From contig CALCHY010000068.1 of NCBI GenBank assembly GCA_937907415.1, positions 1 to 21,727 of the forward strand: a stretch of DNA of 21,727 bases, written 5' to 3'. The translations under genes were made by a program, and so were the position numbers. Numbering within the stretch: position 1 is the stretch's first letter; the number at the start of each line of letters is the position of its first letter. The stretch is from an uncultured Trueperaceae bacterium (lineage in GTDB: Bacteria; Deinococcota; Deinococci; Deinococcales; Trueperaceae). Below are positions 1 to 9,377 of this stretch, one piece after another. The notes beneath the pieces are model-generated. The model saw nothing but the letters and a program-made list of their open reading frames with translations, did not search any database and had not been told where the DNA came from.

Positions 1-417
1 CGCGTGGAGCAGGGCGTGCGCTCGCCGTCGAGCTCGCCCGCGCTGGCGCGTACGTTTACGCCACTGGCCGCAGCAGCCGCGTCACTGGCCGGTCGGAGAT
101 CGGGAGGCCCGAGACCATAGAGGAGACGGGCGACCTCATGCAGGCGGCTGGCGGCGCATCGTCAAGAGCCTGACTGCCGAGCTGGCTGGCCACGCGCTCA
201 CTGCCGTTGGAGTCACCCCGGGTTGGCTACGGTCGGAGAACATGCTCGAGCATTACGGCGTCACTGAGGCGACGTGGCGTGACGCGCTCGTGAAGGTGCC
301 ATTTCGCCATCTCGGAGTCGCCGACCTATCTGGCCCGTGGCGTCGCCGCTTTGGCGGGTGACGAGAAGGCGAGCTCTTTCGCTAACCCGATCGCGCCTGG
401 GCGGCGCGCCGAGTACG
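1..417 (+). pseudogene. Remnant of a short-chain dehydrogenase/reductase (SDR) gene
   Basis: Broken SDR-family oxidoreductase whose 5' end lies outside the window. Frame 3 reads SRGAGRALAVELARAGA-like residues from the start, matching the Rossmann GxxxGxG region, then a typical YATGRSSR strand and RPETIEETGDLMQAAGG, and hits a stop at 171. From about 158 a second frame carries IVKSLTAELAGHALTAVGVTPGW followed by LRSENMLEHYGVTEATWRDA, the C-terminal part of this SDR subgroup. Near 303 the reading returns to frame 3 with FAISESPTYLARGVAALAGDE. Roughly 100 residues between the N- and C-terminal parts are missing, including the active-site Tyr of YxxxK, so at least one deletion and two frame changes separate it from an intact gene. 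It converges on rdgB. Pseudogene status is near certain; the substrate of the ancestor is unknown. Confidence 0.85.
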
Positions 418-1053
418 TCAGTCTGAGCGCGCGCCCTCTGCGAGGGCGCTACTGCCCTCGGCGGTGGCCGCCCACTCGGCGAACGCTTTCAAGGCCTGGC
501 CGCGGTGACTAACGGAGCGCTTCTGCTCGAGGGTCGCCTCAGCGAAGCTTGTTCCCAGCTCGGTGCTTAGGAAGATCGGGTCGTAACCGAAGCCGTCTGC
601 TCCTCGTGGGCCGTGCAGGATGCTGCCCGCGCTCTCGCCTCTGAACGCCATCACCCCGCCCGCTGGCGTGGCGAGCACGACGGCGGCCACGAAACGCGCG
701 CCGCGCTCCCCGTCAGGCACCTTCTGCAGCCGCCTGAGGAGGTGCGCCATGCGCTCCCCGTCCGTCAGTCCGGCGCCGCCGAAGCGCGCCGTGTAGACGC
801 CGGGGGCGCCGCCCAGCGCATCCACCTCCAGGCCGGAGTCGTCCGCCAAGGCAGGTAGACCGGTCAGTGCGGTTACGTGACCCGCTTTCACCAGAGCGTT
901 CTCCTCGTAACTAGCGCCCGTTTCCTCTGGGAACTCGCTCACGCCAACGTCGGTCGCCGCCACTACCTCGAGCCCTGTACCCGCGAGGGCTTCCTTGAAC
1001 TCGCGCAACTTGCCTTGGTTAAGGGTGGCCACCACCAGTCGTTGGCGCGTCAC
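418..1053 (-). CDS. rdgB: XTP/dITP diphosphatase (non-canonical purine NTP pyrophosphatase, RdgB/HAM1 family)
   Basis: Hydrolyses dITP, XTP and ITP to monophosphate and PPi, keeping deaminated purines out of DNA and RNA; cytosolic. The 211-aa protein carries the family signatures in order: VVATLNQGKLREF (residues 7-19, substrate loop), SYEENALVKA (48-57), the ADDSGLEVDALGGAPGVYTARFGG block with the metal/catalytic acids D71-D72, GADGFGYDPIFL, and the C-terminal VSHRGQALKAF. The start is GTG at 1053, overlapping the TGA of rph by 4 bp (GTGA), so it is probably translationally coupled as the last gene of murI-rph-rdgB. A tail of about 20 Ala/Glu-rich residues extends past the conserved core. 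Pairing of rph with rdgB is a common bacterial arrangement. Confidence 0.96.
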   Translation of the reverse strand: MTRQRLVVATLNQGKLREFKEALAGTGLEVVAATDVGVSEFPEETGASYEENALVKAGHVTALTGLPALADDSGLEVDALGGAPGVYTARFGGAGLTDGERMAHLLRRLQKVPDGERGARFVAAVVLATPAGGVMAFRGESAGSILHGPRGADGFGYDPIFLSTELGTSFAEATLEQKRSVSHRGQALKAFAEWAATAEGSSALAEGARSD

Positions 1054-1772
1054 TTGAGCTGCCCCCGGACGTGCGTGAGGAGCCGCTCGACTGCTGCGAC
1101 GCCCGCGCCGACGAGCGCGACGTAACGCTCGGCGGAGACAGGGTCCGCCTCGCTGCCGCCCTGCACCTCGACGACGTCACCTGCCGCAGTGGCGACCACG
1201 TTCAGGTCGATGCTGGCGGCGGCGTCCTCGGCATGATCTAGGTCGACGCGGGACTCACCGTCTATCACTCCGACGCTGACGGCGGCCAGCTCGTGCTTGA
1301 GGGGCCACTCCGCTAGCTCACCTTTGTACACGAGCCGGTCGGCGGCCTGGTGCATGGCGGCGTAGCCGGCCAAGATGGCGGCGCAACGCGTGCCGCCGTC
1401 TGCGACGAGCACGTCAGCGTCCACGGTTATCGTCTTGCCGCGGAACAACCTGAGGTCGACGGTGCTGCGTAGCGCCCTGCCGATGAGGCGCTGGATCTCT
1501 TGAGTGCGGCCGGAGGCGTAGAGGCGTTCGCGCACGACGCGCTCCTTCGTGCTGCGAGGCAGCAGCGCGTACTCGGCCGTCAACCAGCCGCTCTTGTGCG
1601 AGCCGCCCCGCATGTGAGGCGGCAGCTTCGACTCGATGGTGACGGTGGCAAGCACGACGGTCTGACCCCACGTGACGAGCGCAGAACCTTCTGCGTGCGG
1701 GTTCGGTCCCAGCTCCACCTTCACGGGTCGCAACTCGCTTGCCGCGCGGGAAGTGCGCGTAAGGGCGGTCAT
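1050..1772 (-). CDS. rph: Ribonuclease PH
   Basis: Phosphorolytic 3'-5' exoribonuclease that trims tRNA 3' ends, releasing nucleoside diphosphates; normally a hexameric ring. The 240-aa product has RPVKVELGPNPHAEGSALV near the N terminus, GWLTAEYALLPRST (62-75), SGRTQEIQRLIGR (87-99) and the phosphate-site ADGGTR (124-129), then VDLDHAEDAAASIDLNVV and VEVQGGSE. The reading frame is open upstream to 1862, but that extension has no family similarity and runs into murI. ATG 1772 is chosen because GAGGAG lies 6 nt upstream and the length matches the usual ~240 aa. It follows murI by 22 bp and overlaps rdgB by 4 bp. Confidence 0.96.
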   Translation of the reverse strand: MTALTRTSRAASELRPVKVELGPNPHAEGSALVTWGQTVVLATVTIESKLPPHMRGGSHKSGWLTAEYALLPRSTKERVVRERLYASGRTQEIQRLIGRALRSTVDLRLFRGKTITVDADVLVADGGTRCAAILAGYAAMHQAADRLVYKGELAEWPLKHELAAVSVGVIDGESRVDLDHAEDAAASIDLNVVATAAGDVVEVQGGSEADPVSAERYVALVGAGVAAVERLLTHVRGQLK

Positions 1773-1794
1773 GTACTGCTCCTCTCGCGCCGCG

Positions 1795-2628
1795 TCACGC
1801 GCGCGCCTCGCGGCGCCGCACGAGCTGGCCGACGTCAAGGTGTTCCGTCTTGCCTGCCGCAACGCCGAGGACGCCTGCGCTGTGAACGAACTGTGCGACG
1901 TCGCCAGTGACGAGGTAGTGGGCGGTGCCGTTCAAGGCGGCTGGCGCCGCGAGCCCGAACGCGTCTAGGTCGCGCGCCACCACTGCGGCAACTTCCTCGG
2001 CGGAGTCGATGAGTGGCAGGTCGGCGCCGACGACCCGGCGCAGCACGGACTTGAGAGCCGGGTAATGGGTGCAACCGAGGATGATGGCGTCAAGCTCCGG
2101 GCGGTCGGCTAGGTAATGCTGCGCCACCAACTCCGCGATCTCGGAACCCGGCCCGGCGGCGAGGCCCTCCTCGACGATGGGGACGAACAGGGGACAGGCG
2201 CGCGCCCAGGTGCTTGCGCCAGCTGCCTCTAGCCGGTCCTGGTAGACGCGGGCCTTGACGGTGGCGACGGTGCCGAGCACGCCAACGCGCCCGCCGCGCG
2301 TCTCGCGCAGCGCGGCGCTGACGCCGGGCTCGATCACTCCCCACAGCGGTACGGACACGCGCTTGGCGAGGTCAGGCAAGGCGGCCGCCGAGGCGGTGTT
2401 GCAGGCGATCACGACGCCTTTGACGCCGCGGCCGATCAGTTCAGCGACGATCTCGGTGGCGAAGCCGCGCACCATCTCTAGCGGTTTGGAGCCGTAAGGG
2501 ACACGGGCAGTGTCGCCTAGGTAAACGAACGCCTCGTGAGGCATGGCCTTACGCAACTCGTTCAAGACGGTCAACCCACCGACTCCCGAGTCGAACACGC
2601 CGATGGGAGCGGGGTTAGGCTTCTGCAC
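1795..2628 (-). CDS. murI: Glutamate racemase
   Basis: Converts L-glutamate to D-glutamate for peptidoglycan. The 277-aa protein shows the full active site: DSGVGGL (D13-S14), the PYGSKP loop (44-49), catalytic Cys76 in IACNTAS, and catalytic Cys186 with His188 in LGCTHYP. Length is typical. The start is GTG at 2628; no in-frame start further upstream fits. There is no good separate Shine-Dalgarno, but TGG-TAAGCT ends 6 nt before the GTG, which suggests a leaderless transcript. First gene of the murI-rph-rdgB operon and downstream of tRNA-Ser on the same strand, with a hairpin between them. Confidence 0.96.
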   Translation of the reverse strand: MQKPNPAPIGVFDSGVGGLTVLNELRKAMPHEAFVYLGDTARVPYGSKPLEMVRGFATEIVAELIGRGVKGVVIACNTASAAALPDLAKRVSVPLWGVIEPGVSAALRETRGGRVGVLGTVATVKARVYQDRLEAAGASTWARACPLFVPIVEEGLAAGPGSEIAELVAQHYLADRPELDAIILGCTHYPALKSVLRRVVGADLPLIDSAEEVAAVVARDLDAFGLAAPAALNGTAHYLVTGDVAQFVHSAGVLGVAAGKTEHLDVGQLVRRREARA

Positions 2629-2634
2629 CTCGAG

Positions 2635-2643
2635 AGCTTACCA
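2635..2643 (-). promoter_or_regulatory. Extended -10 promoter of murI, leaderless layout
   Basis: On the minus strand TGG-TAAGCT (TGn plus TANNNT) is followed by exactly 6 nt (CTCGAG) and the GTG start. Transcription would then begin at or next to the start codon. No convincing -35 was seen at 17-18 bp. Prediction from sequence only. Confidence 0.5.
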
Positions 2644-2673
2644 CCGGGCGGCTAGCGCCCACGACCACGCGAA

Positions 2674-2694
2674 ACCCCGGCGCTAGGCCGGGGT
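2674..2694 (-). terminator. Candidate intrinsic terminator after tRNA-Ser
   Basis: Perfect 8-bp stem (ACCCCGGC / GCCGGGGT) with a 5-nt loop, located 17 bp past the tRNA 3' end and before murI. On the minus strand the stem is followed only by a short T run (the stem's last T plus TT, then CGCG), so the U-tract is weak. Confidence 0.5.
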
Positions 2695-2710
2695 CATGCG
2701 CAACTGCTTG

Positions 2711-2802
2711 TGGCGGAGAGGGAGAGATTCGAACTCTCGGTGCAAGTTACCCCACACACACGCTTTCCAGGCGTGCTCCTTAAACCACTCGGACACCTCT
2801 CC
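2711..2802 (-). tRNA. tRNA-Ser (anticodon GGA), CCA encoded
   Basis: Read on the minus strand: acceptor GGAGAGG pairs with CCTCTCC, discriminator G, and an encoded CCA at 2711-2713. The anticodon stem CACGC/GCGTG encloses CTGGAAA, giving anticodon GGA (reads UCC/UCU). The T arm is GAGAG-TTCGAAT-CTCTC. A long variable arm makes it 92 nt including CCA, as expected for a class II serine tRNA. It has its own promoter just upstream and a hairpin downstream. Confidence 0.97.
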
Positions 2803-2841
2803 GCGTTACGTCCGTACGCGCGCAGCGGACGGGCACCAAGG

Positions 2842-2870
2842 AGTCTAGCAGTCGCCTGATGGTCGGTCAA
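2842..2870 (-). promoter_or_regulatory. Promoter of tRNA-Ser
   Basis: On the minus strand TTGACC (2865-2870), a 17-bp spacer, then TAGACT (2842-2847) preceded by TGC, making an extended -10. The predicted start near 2835 leaves about 33 nt of 5' leader before the mature tRNA. This is the best housekeeping-type promoter in the window. Confidence 0.75.
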
Positions 2871-2919
2871 CGAAAGCGCGTGGGTACTTGCGAGACAGTG
2901 CCAAGCACAGCTGACTGGA

Positions 2920-2925
2920 TAGACT
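2920..2925 (+). promoter_or_regulatory. Candidate -10 of the bacilliredoxin-like gene
   Basis: TAGACT, the same hexamer as in the divergent tRNA-Ser promoter, lies 25 bp before the ATG at 2951, leaving room for a leader of about 19 nt that contains the Shine-Dalgarno GGAGG (2942-2946). No clear -35 was found at 16-18 bp. Confidence 0.4.
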
Positions 2926-2950
2926 CTGAACCAGCTACTACGGAGGCGAG

Positions 2951-3604
2951 ATGCTGAAAGACAGGATCGTCCTACTCAACACCCCGGAGGCCGTAGAGGC
3001 CTTCATCGACCGCTACCCCTCTAGCGTGATCTTCAAGGCTGGGACGTGCCACAAGACCATGCAGGGCTTTGGTTTCGTGCAGGAGCAGCTCGAGGACCGC
3101 GAAGACCTGATGTGCGGCGTCATTCGCGTCGTCGAGGCCCGTGCGGCGAGCAATCTCGTGGCCGAGCGCACCGGCATCGTGCACGAGTCGCCGCAGGTGA
3201 TCATCTTCGAGAGAGGCGCGCCCGTTTTCGCCGTTGACAACTGGGACGTTACGCAGGAAGCGCTGACCGTCGGCTTCTCCAAAGTCGCCGTCGGCGACCC
3301 AGTGGCGCCCCCAAGCGCTACGAGCGGCTCGGATCTACGCCCCTACTTCGATGTTCTCGAGAAGTTCCTGTCCGGCGGCATCGACGCCGACCAGTTCGAG
3401 CACACCTACACCTACATGTTCCGTGGCGACGCCACGCTGCGCCCTGGCGACGAGGTCGACATCCTCAACTCCATCTTCGGCGACGTCGACCAGCACATCA
3501 ACATGCACTTGATGATGGCAGGCAAGGCCGACAACTCCCACCTGCGGCAGCGGGCGGAGAGCGCATACGAGCGCCTGAAGGAGCTAGCGAGCACGCGCGC
3601 GTAA
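2951..3604 (+). CDS. Bacilliredoxin (BrxC/YtxJ-like) domain fused to a putative colicin-immunity-like domain
   Basis: 217-aa predicted cytosolic protein with two parts. Residues 1-115 resemble the monothiol bacilliredoxin BrxC/YtxJ thioredoxin fold: a strand VIFKAGTCHKT with Cys33 where that family has its single active Cys, then NLVAERTGIVHESPQVIIFERG and the terminal DNWDVT strand. A second Cys55 sits in LMCGVIRVV. Such proteins reduce bacillithiol-protein mixed disulfides. Residues about 128-214 form a helical module with FLSGGIDADQFEHTYTYMFRGD, EVDILNSIFGDVD and RAESAYERLKEL, a pattern I associate with the bacterial self-protective colicin-like immunity family. The linker is Pro/Ser-rich (120-127). 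The start is supported by GGAGG 4 nt upstream. The redoxin assignment is moderately strong; the C-terminal one is tentative. It could equally be a stand-alone helical adaptor. Confidence 0.7.
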   Translation: MLKDRIVLLNTPEAVEAFIDRYPSSVIFKAGTCHKTMQGFGFVQEQLEDREDLMCGVIRVVEARAASNLVAERTGIVHESPQVIIFERGAPVFAVDNWDVTQEALTVGFSKVAVGDPVAPPSATSGSDLRPYFDVLEKFLSGGIDADQFEHTYTYMFRGDATLRPGDEVDILNSIFGDVDQHINMHLMMAGKADNSHLRQRAESAYERLKELASTRA

Positions 3605-3629
3605 GTTTCTCGGGCTGACGTGTAAGGTG

Positions 3630-3658
3630 GCGCCGCGACTAGTCGCTAGTCGCGGCGC
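3630..3658. terminator. Long hairpin between convergent genes
   Basis: Perfect 13-bp stem (GCGCCGCGACTAG and its complement) around a 3-nt TCG loop, lying 25 bp after the bacilliredoxin-like gene and covering the stop codon of the opposing gene. The flanks are TTCTCT on the plus strand and CACCTTA on the minus strand, so no real U-tract. It may act as a bidirectional terminator or as a 3' RNA-stabilising stem. Confidence 0.55.
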
Positions 3659-4209
3659 TTCTCTGCGTCTAGGAAGCGATCGAAGGCGTCGCGCTCCACG
3701 GCGCGCGGCGTGACGGTAGCGCGCGCGGGTTGCTGGGCAGGCGCCGCGGTCTTGACCGCGGACGCGGTGTTGACCGTGGCCGCAGCATCGGCCTTGGCGC
3801 GGCCGTGGTTGCCGGCGTCAGTGTTGACGACGCGCGGCTGCCGCTGGCGTGCACGTTCCGCCGCCGGCTCCTGCGCTTCTTGACGCTCGACCACGACTTG
3901 CGGGCGCAACCACGGTTGCTCGGCGGCGTCGCGCTGGCGCTGCGCGCTCGGTTCTCCACGCCCGCCGCGGCCCGCGCGCTGGTCGTCTCGTCGCGCTTCG
4001 GCGGCGCGTTCGGCCTTCGGTGCCGCCGCGGCCTGCTGCGCGGCTACTGGCGCCTCACGCGCCTGCCGCGGTTGGCGCGCCCTAGCGGGCTCGTCAGCGC
4101 CGCCGGGGCCGCGGCGCCTGGTGCCAAGGCTGATGGCCGCCCACACCGTCAACGACAGCGCGAGGACGATGAAGAAGAGCAGAAGGACTAGAACGGCGAG
4201 TGCGTTCAC
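3646..4209 (-). CDS. Hypothetical membrane-anchored, low-complexity protein
   Basis: Not a family I recognise. The 187-aa product starts with a single hydrophobic helix (residues 3-28, ALAVLVLLLFFIVLALSLTV core), then RRR, then about 150 residues rich in Ala, Arg, Gln, Glu and Pro with no predicted fold, ending in a small conserved-looking FDRFLDAEKRRD helix. The basic cluster after the helix suggests N-out, C-in topology with a cytoplasmic disordered tail. The GTG start is supported by a -35/-10 promoter whose -10 ends 6 nt before it. A near-repeat of 16 bp (3746-3761 and 3764-3779) encodes the AVKTA/TVNTA segment. Converges on the bacilliredoxin-like gene. Confidence 0.7.
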   Translation of the reverse strand: MNALAVLVLLLFFIVLALSLTVWAAISLGTRRRGPGGADEPARARQPRQAREAPVAAQQAAAAPKAERAAEARRDDQRAGRGGRGEPSAQRQRDAAEQPWLRPQVVVERQEAQEPAAERARQRQPRVVNTDAGNHGRAKADAAATVNTASAVKTAAPAQQPARATVTPRAVERDAFDRFLDAEKRRD

Positions 4210-4215
4210 TCCCCG

Positions 4216-4244
4216 AGAATAGTCCGTATCGAGTCAGCTAGCAA
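4216..4244 (-). promoter_or_regulatory. Promoter of the membrane-anchored protein gene, leaderless layout
   Basis: On the minus strand TTGCTA (4239-4244), 17-bp spacer, TATTCT (4216-4221), then 6 nt and the GTG start at 4209. Both boxes match 4 of 6 consensus bases with ideal spacing, and the predicted start falls at the initiation codon. Confidence 0.6.
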
Positions 4245-4260
4245 AGGTCGAGAGCCGAGG

Positions 4261-5280
4261 TCACTCGACTTTGGCGGCTAGCAGGTCGCACAGCATGGTT
4301 GGGTCGACGTTGCCGCCAGAGGCAACCACGACAGTTGGACCGGCGAGCAGCGAGATGCCGTCGACCGCTCCTTCAGATAGCAGGCGCCGCAGTGCGGCCA
4401 ACGATATGGCGCCGGTAGGCTCGACAACGAGGCGTGACTTCGACGCGTAGAAGCGGACGGCGTCTGCGATCTCGGCCTCGGTTACGGTAACTACGCCGGC
4501 CAGGTAGCGCGAGAGCATGGTGAAGTTCAACTGCCCGATGCTCTGGCTGCGCACGCCGTCAGCGATGGTCCTCGCGACCTTGTCTGCATCCCACGTTCTG
4601 ACCACGCCCGCGCTGAGCGACTCTTTAGCGTCCGCAGCCAACTCAGGCTCGACCCCGATAACTTGCGCGTCCGGAATCAGCGACTTGATGGCTAAGGCGA
4701 CGCCAGCAGCTAACCCGCCGCCGCCGATCGGCACCAGCACGTTGCGCACCGCCGGCAGGTCCGCAGCGATCTCCAGCCCGACCGTGCCTTGCCCGGCGAC
4801 GATCCAGGGGTGATCGAACGGAGGAACCGGCGTCGCTCCCTCGCGCTCAGCGATCTCGCGGACGGCGGCCTCGCGGCCGGCCTGCGTGTTCTCGCTGCGT
4901 ACGACGGTAGCGCCGAGCGCCTTGGTGTTCGCCACCTTGATGGCCGGAGCGCCCTCCGGGATGACGATGGTTGCCTTGACGCCGAAGCGCTTGGCCGCTG
5001 CCGCAACGCCCTGCGCGTGGTTGCCGCTCGAGTGCGCCACCACGCCCTTGGCGCGCACGTCCTCGGGTAGAGAAGCAAGGAAGTTCGTCGCGCCGCGGAT
5101 CTTGAAGGAGCCGATGGCCTGGAGGTTCTCAGGCTTCACGTAAACAGGAAAGGCGCTGTTTGGGAGGTCGAGCGGCAACAGGGGAGTGTGCAGGACGGAG
5201 TCCTTGATGCGCTCACGCGCGGCCTTAACGTCAACGAGTTGCGGCTCACCTAACGAGACGGTCTGCACGCTGTCGGTCAT
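4261..5280 (-). CDS. PLP-dependent threonine/serine dehydratase (or serine racemase-like)
   Basis: Fold-type II PLP enzyme, 339 aa. The PLP lysine is Lys60 in GSFKIRGA, the substrate/cofactor loop is SSGNHAQG (83-90), the phosphate-binding glycine loop is PIGGGGLAAG, and VVASGGNVD closes the active site near the C terminus. Deamination of threonine to 2-oxobutyrate or serine to pyruvate is the expected reaction. There is no C-terminal ACT regulatory domain, so it resembles catabolic or serine-racemase-type members rather than the allosteric biosynthetic IlvA. The ATG at 5280 has AGGTGG just upstream and also a TGG-TAGACA extended -10 ending 6 nt before it. It sits 32 bp behind the sugar kinase on the same strand. 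Exact substrate cannot be settled from sequence alone. Confidence 0.88.
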   Translation of the reverse strand: MTDSVQTVSLGEPQLVDVKAARERIKDSVLHTPLLPLDLPNSAFPVYVKPENLQAIGSFKIRGATNFLASLPEDVRAKGVVAHSSGNHAQGVAAAAKRFGVKATIVIPEGAPAIKVANTKALGATVVRSENTQAGREAAVREIAEREGATPVPPFDHPWIVAGQGTVGLEIAADLPAVRNVLVPIGGGGLAAGVALAIKSLIPDAQVIGVEPELAADAKESLSAGVVRTWDADKVARTIADGVRSQSIGQLNFTMLSRYLAGVVTVTEAEIADAVRFYASKSRLVVEPTGAISLAALRRLLSEGAVDGISLLAGPTVVVASGGNVDPTMLCDLLAAKVE

Positions 5281-5286
5281 GCCACC

Positions 5287-5295
5287 TGTCTACCA
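5287..5295 (-). promoter_or_regulatory. Candidate extended -10 before the dehydratase gene
   Basis: TGG-TAGACA followed by 6 nt and ATG, the same layout as murI, although the last base of the hexamer is A rather than T. It would give a leaderless dehydratase mRNA independent of the kinase. The same 6 nt also hold an AGGTGG-like Shine-Dalgarno, so the two readings compete. Confidence 0.35.
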
Positions 5296-5312
5296 CGACC
5301 CCGCACGCCGCG

Positions 5313-6290
5313 TTAGCGGCCACGTACCGAGAGGAACGCGTCGACCGTCGCCCCGGTCGGTAGGGCGGGGATGGCGCCGAGCTGCGTCGTCGCGAGGGCG
5401 CCGCAGGCGTTGGCGCGAAGTACCACGTGGCGCAGTGCGGCAGGCTCGCTGAGGGCCTCCGGCTCGGCGAGGATGCCTGCGAGGAGGCCGGCGACGAACG
5501 CGTCACCCGCCCCGGTAGTGTCGATCGCCTCGACGGCGAAGCCAGGCACGTCGCCACGCGCACCGCTGCCCAAGTAGTAACTCGCGCCCGCCGCGCCGCG
5601 AGTGACGACCAGCAGACGCAAGGTGGCGTGGCGCAGCCTGTCCGCCGCCGCGTGATCGATGCCGCCCGCCAGAAACGCGAGTTCGTCCTCGCTAACCTTG
5701 ACGACCTCCGCACCCTTGATGGCCGCCAGCACTTCACGGCGCGCAACCGCGGGTGACGGCCAGGCGTCTAGCCGCAGGTTCACGTCGATGGAGCGCAGAA
5801 CGCCAGCCGCGCCCGACACGTTCATGGCGTGCAGCGTGGCCTCGCGCACGGGTCCGCCAGCTAGCGTCAGGGTGCCGAAGTGCAACAACCTCGCCGCGGT
5901 CAGGTAGTCGTCGTTCAGCTCCAGGGTGTTGAGGTGCTGGTCCGCTGACGGATGGCGGTAGAAGAGGAACTCGCGCTCGCCACCTCGCAACAGGCTCACG
6001 AACGCCAGACCGGTCCGGTGCTCGTGGTCCCTACGCAAGCAGCTCGTGTCGACACCCGCGCCCATCAGGACCGCTTGGAGGTGATCGCCGAACGGGTCGG
6101 CGCCGACCTTCCCGACGAACCCGGTGTTGACCCCAAGGCGGCTGGCGCCAACCGCCACGTTAGCTGGCGCGCCTCCGGCCGCGCGCACGAAGCGTCGCGC
6201 GTCCGCCAACGACGCGCCTGCCTCGTCCGCCACGAGGTCTATGAGGGCCTCGCCGAGGCAGACGAGATCGACTCCCAGAGGGGCCTTCAT
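5313..6290 (-). CDS. PfkB-family carbohydrate kinase, fructokinase-like
   Basis: ATP-dependent sugar kinase of the ribokinase/PfkB family, 325 aa. GGAPANVAVG (39-48) is the first PfkB signature; DVNLRLDAWPS (169-179) resembles the fructokinase DPNLR..WPS segment; DTTGAGDAFVAGLL (257-270) is the second signature with catalytic base Asp263 and the anion hole. The C-terminal RANACGALATTQLGAIPALPT is typical of fructokinases, so phosphorylation of fructose to fructose-6-phosphate is the most likely role, with other ketoses or 2-keto-3-deoxygluconate as alternatives. First gene of a two-gene unit with the dehydratase. Start ATG 6290; a GGGGTGG lies about 9 nt upstream. Confidence 0.88.
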   Translation of the reverse strand: MKAPLGVDLVCLGEALIDLVADEAGASLADARRFVRAAGGAPANVAVGASRLGVNTGFVGKVGADPFGDHLQAVLMGAGVDTSCLRRDHEHRTGLAFVSLLRGGEREFLFYRHPSADQHLNTLELNDDYLTAARLLHFGTLTLAGGPVREATLHAMNVSGAAGVLRSIDVNLRLDAWPSPAVARREVLAAIKGAEVVKVSEDELAFLAGGIDHAAADRLRHATLRLLVVTRGAAGASYYLGSGARGDVPGFAVEAIDTTGAGDAFVAGLLAGILAEPEALSEPAALRHVVLRANACGALATTQLGAIPALPTGATVDAFLSVRGR

Positions 6291-6537
6291 GCGTTAGCGC
6301 CACCCCTCGAGCCTCACGGCCCCGTAAGTTATCTCATTCGTCCTACACGGACCGCGCCGCCGTTGCGCCGCGTGATACAACTTGAGGCTGATGGCGGTGG
6401 CGCCTCGGCGCGACCACCGCAACGACAGAGAACGCCAACGCGCCACCCCGTGCCGCCTGCCGCGGTCAACGAGGGGCAAGGTAGCAGGCGTGCCCCAACT
6501 TGCGCCGAGAACTACGTAGGTCATGAGGTCTCGCAGC
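6291..6537. other. Divergent intergenic region, sugar kinase / 2-oxoglutarate dehydrogenase
   Basis: About 247 bp without a supported gene. Plus strand: TGA-TACAAC (6373-6381) is a possible extended -10 for the dehydrogenase operon, giving a leader of about 150 nt, but it has no -35. Minus strand: TAACTT near 6325-6330 is a possible -10 for the kinase, also without a -35. No operator palindrome or riboswitch-like fold was recognised. Confidence 0.35.
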
Positions 6538-9333
<2,796 letters not shown>

Positions 9334-9377
9334 GTACGCAACCTGGGCGGCTGCAGTCGCCGGTTTGGGAGATGTGA

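Noticed and set aside
431..449. 8-bp hairpin at the 3' end of rdgB as a terminator
   Set aside because: The stem is inside the coding sequence, in GC-rich Ala codons, and no U-tract follows on the minus strand.
1773..1862. Longer N terminus for ribonuclease PH
   Set aside because: The extra 30 residues have no family similarity and overlap murI; the ATG at 1772 has a good ribosome-binding site and gives the normal length.
3730..4191. Plus-strand open frame opposite the membrane-anchored gene
   Set aside because: Arg/Leu-rich mirror of a GC-rich gene, with no start signal; the minus strand has an anchor helix and a promoter.
2951..4209. Toxin-immunity or toxin-antitoxin module
   Set aside because: The immunity-like domain is tentative and the neighbouring gene is convergent, anchored and disordered, with no toxin domain.
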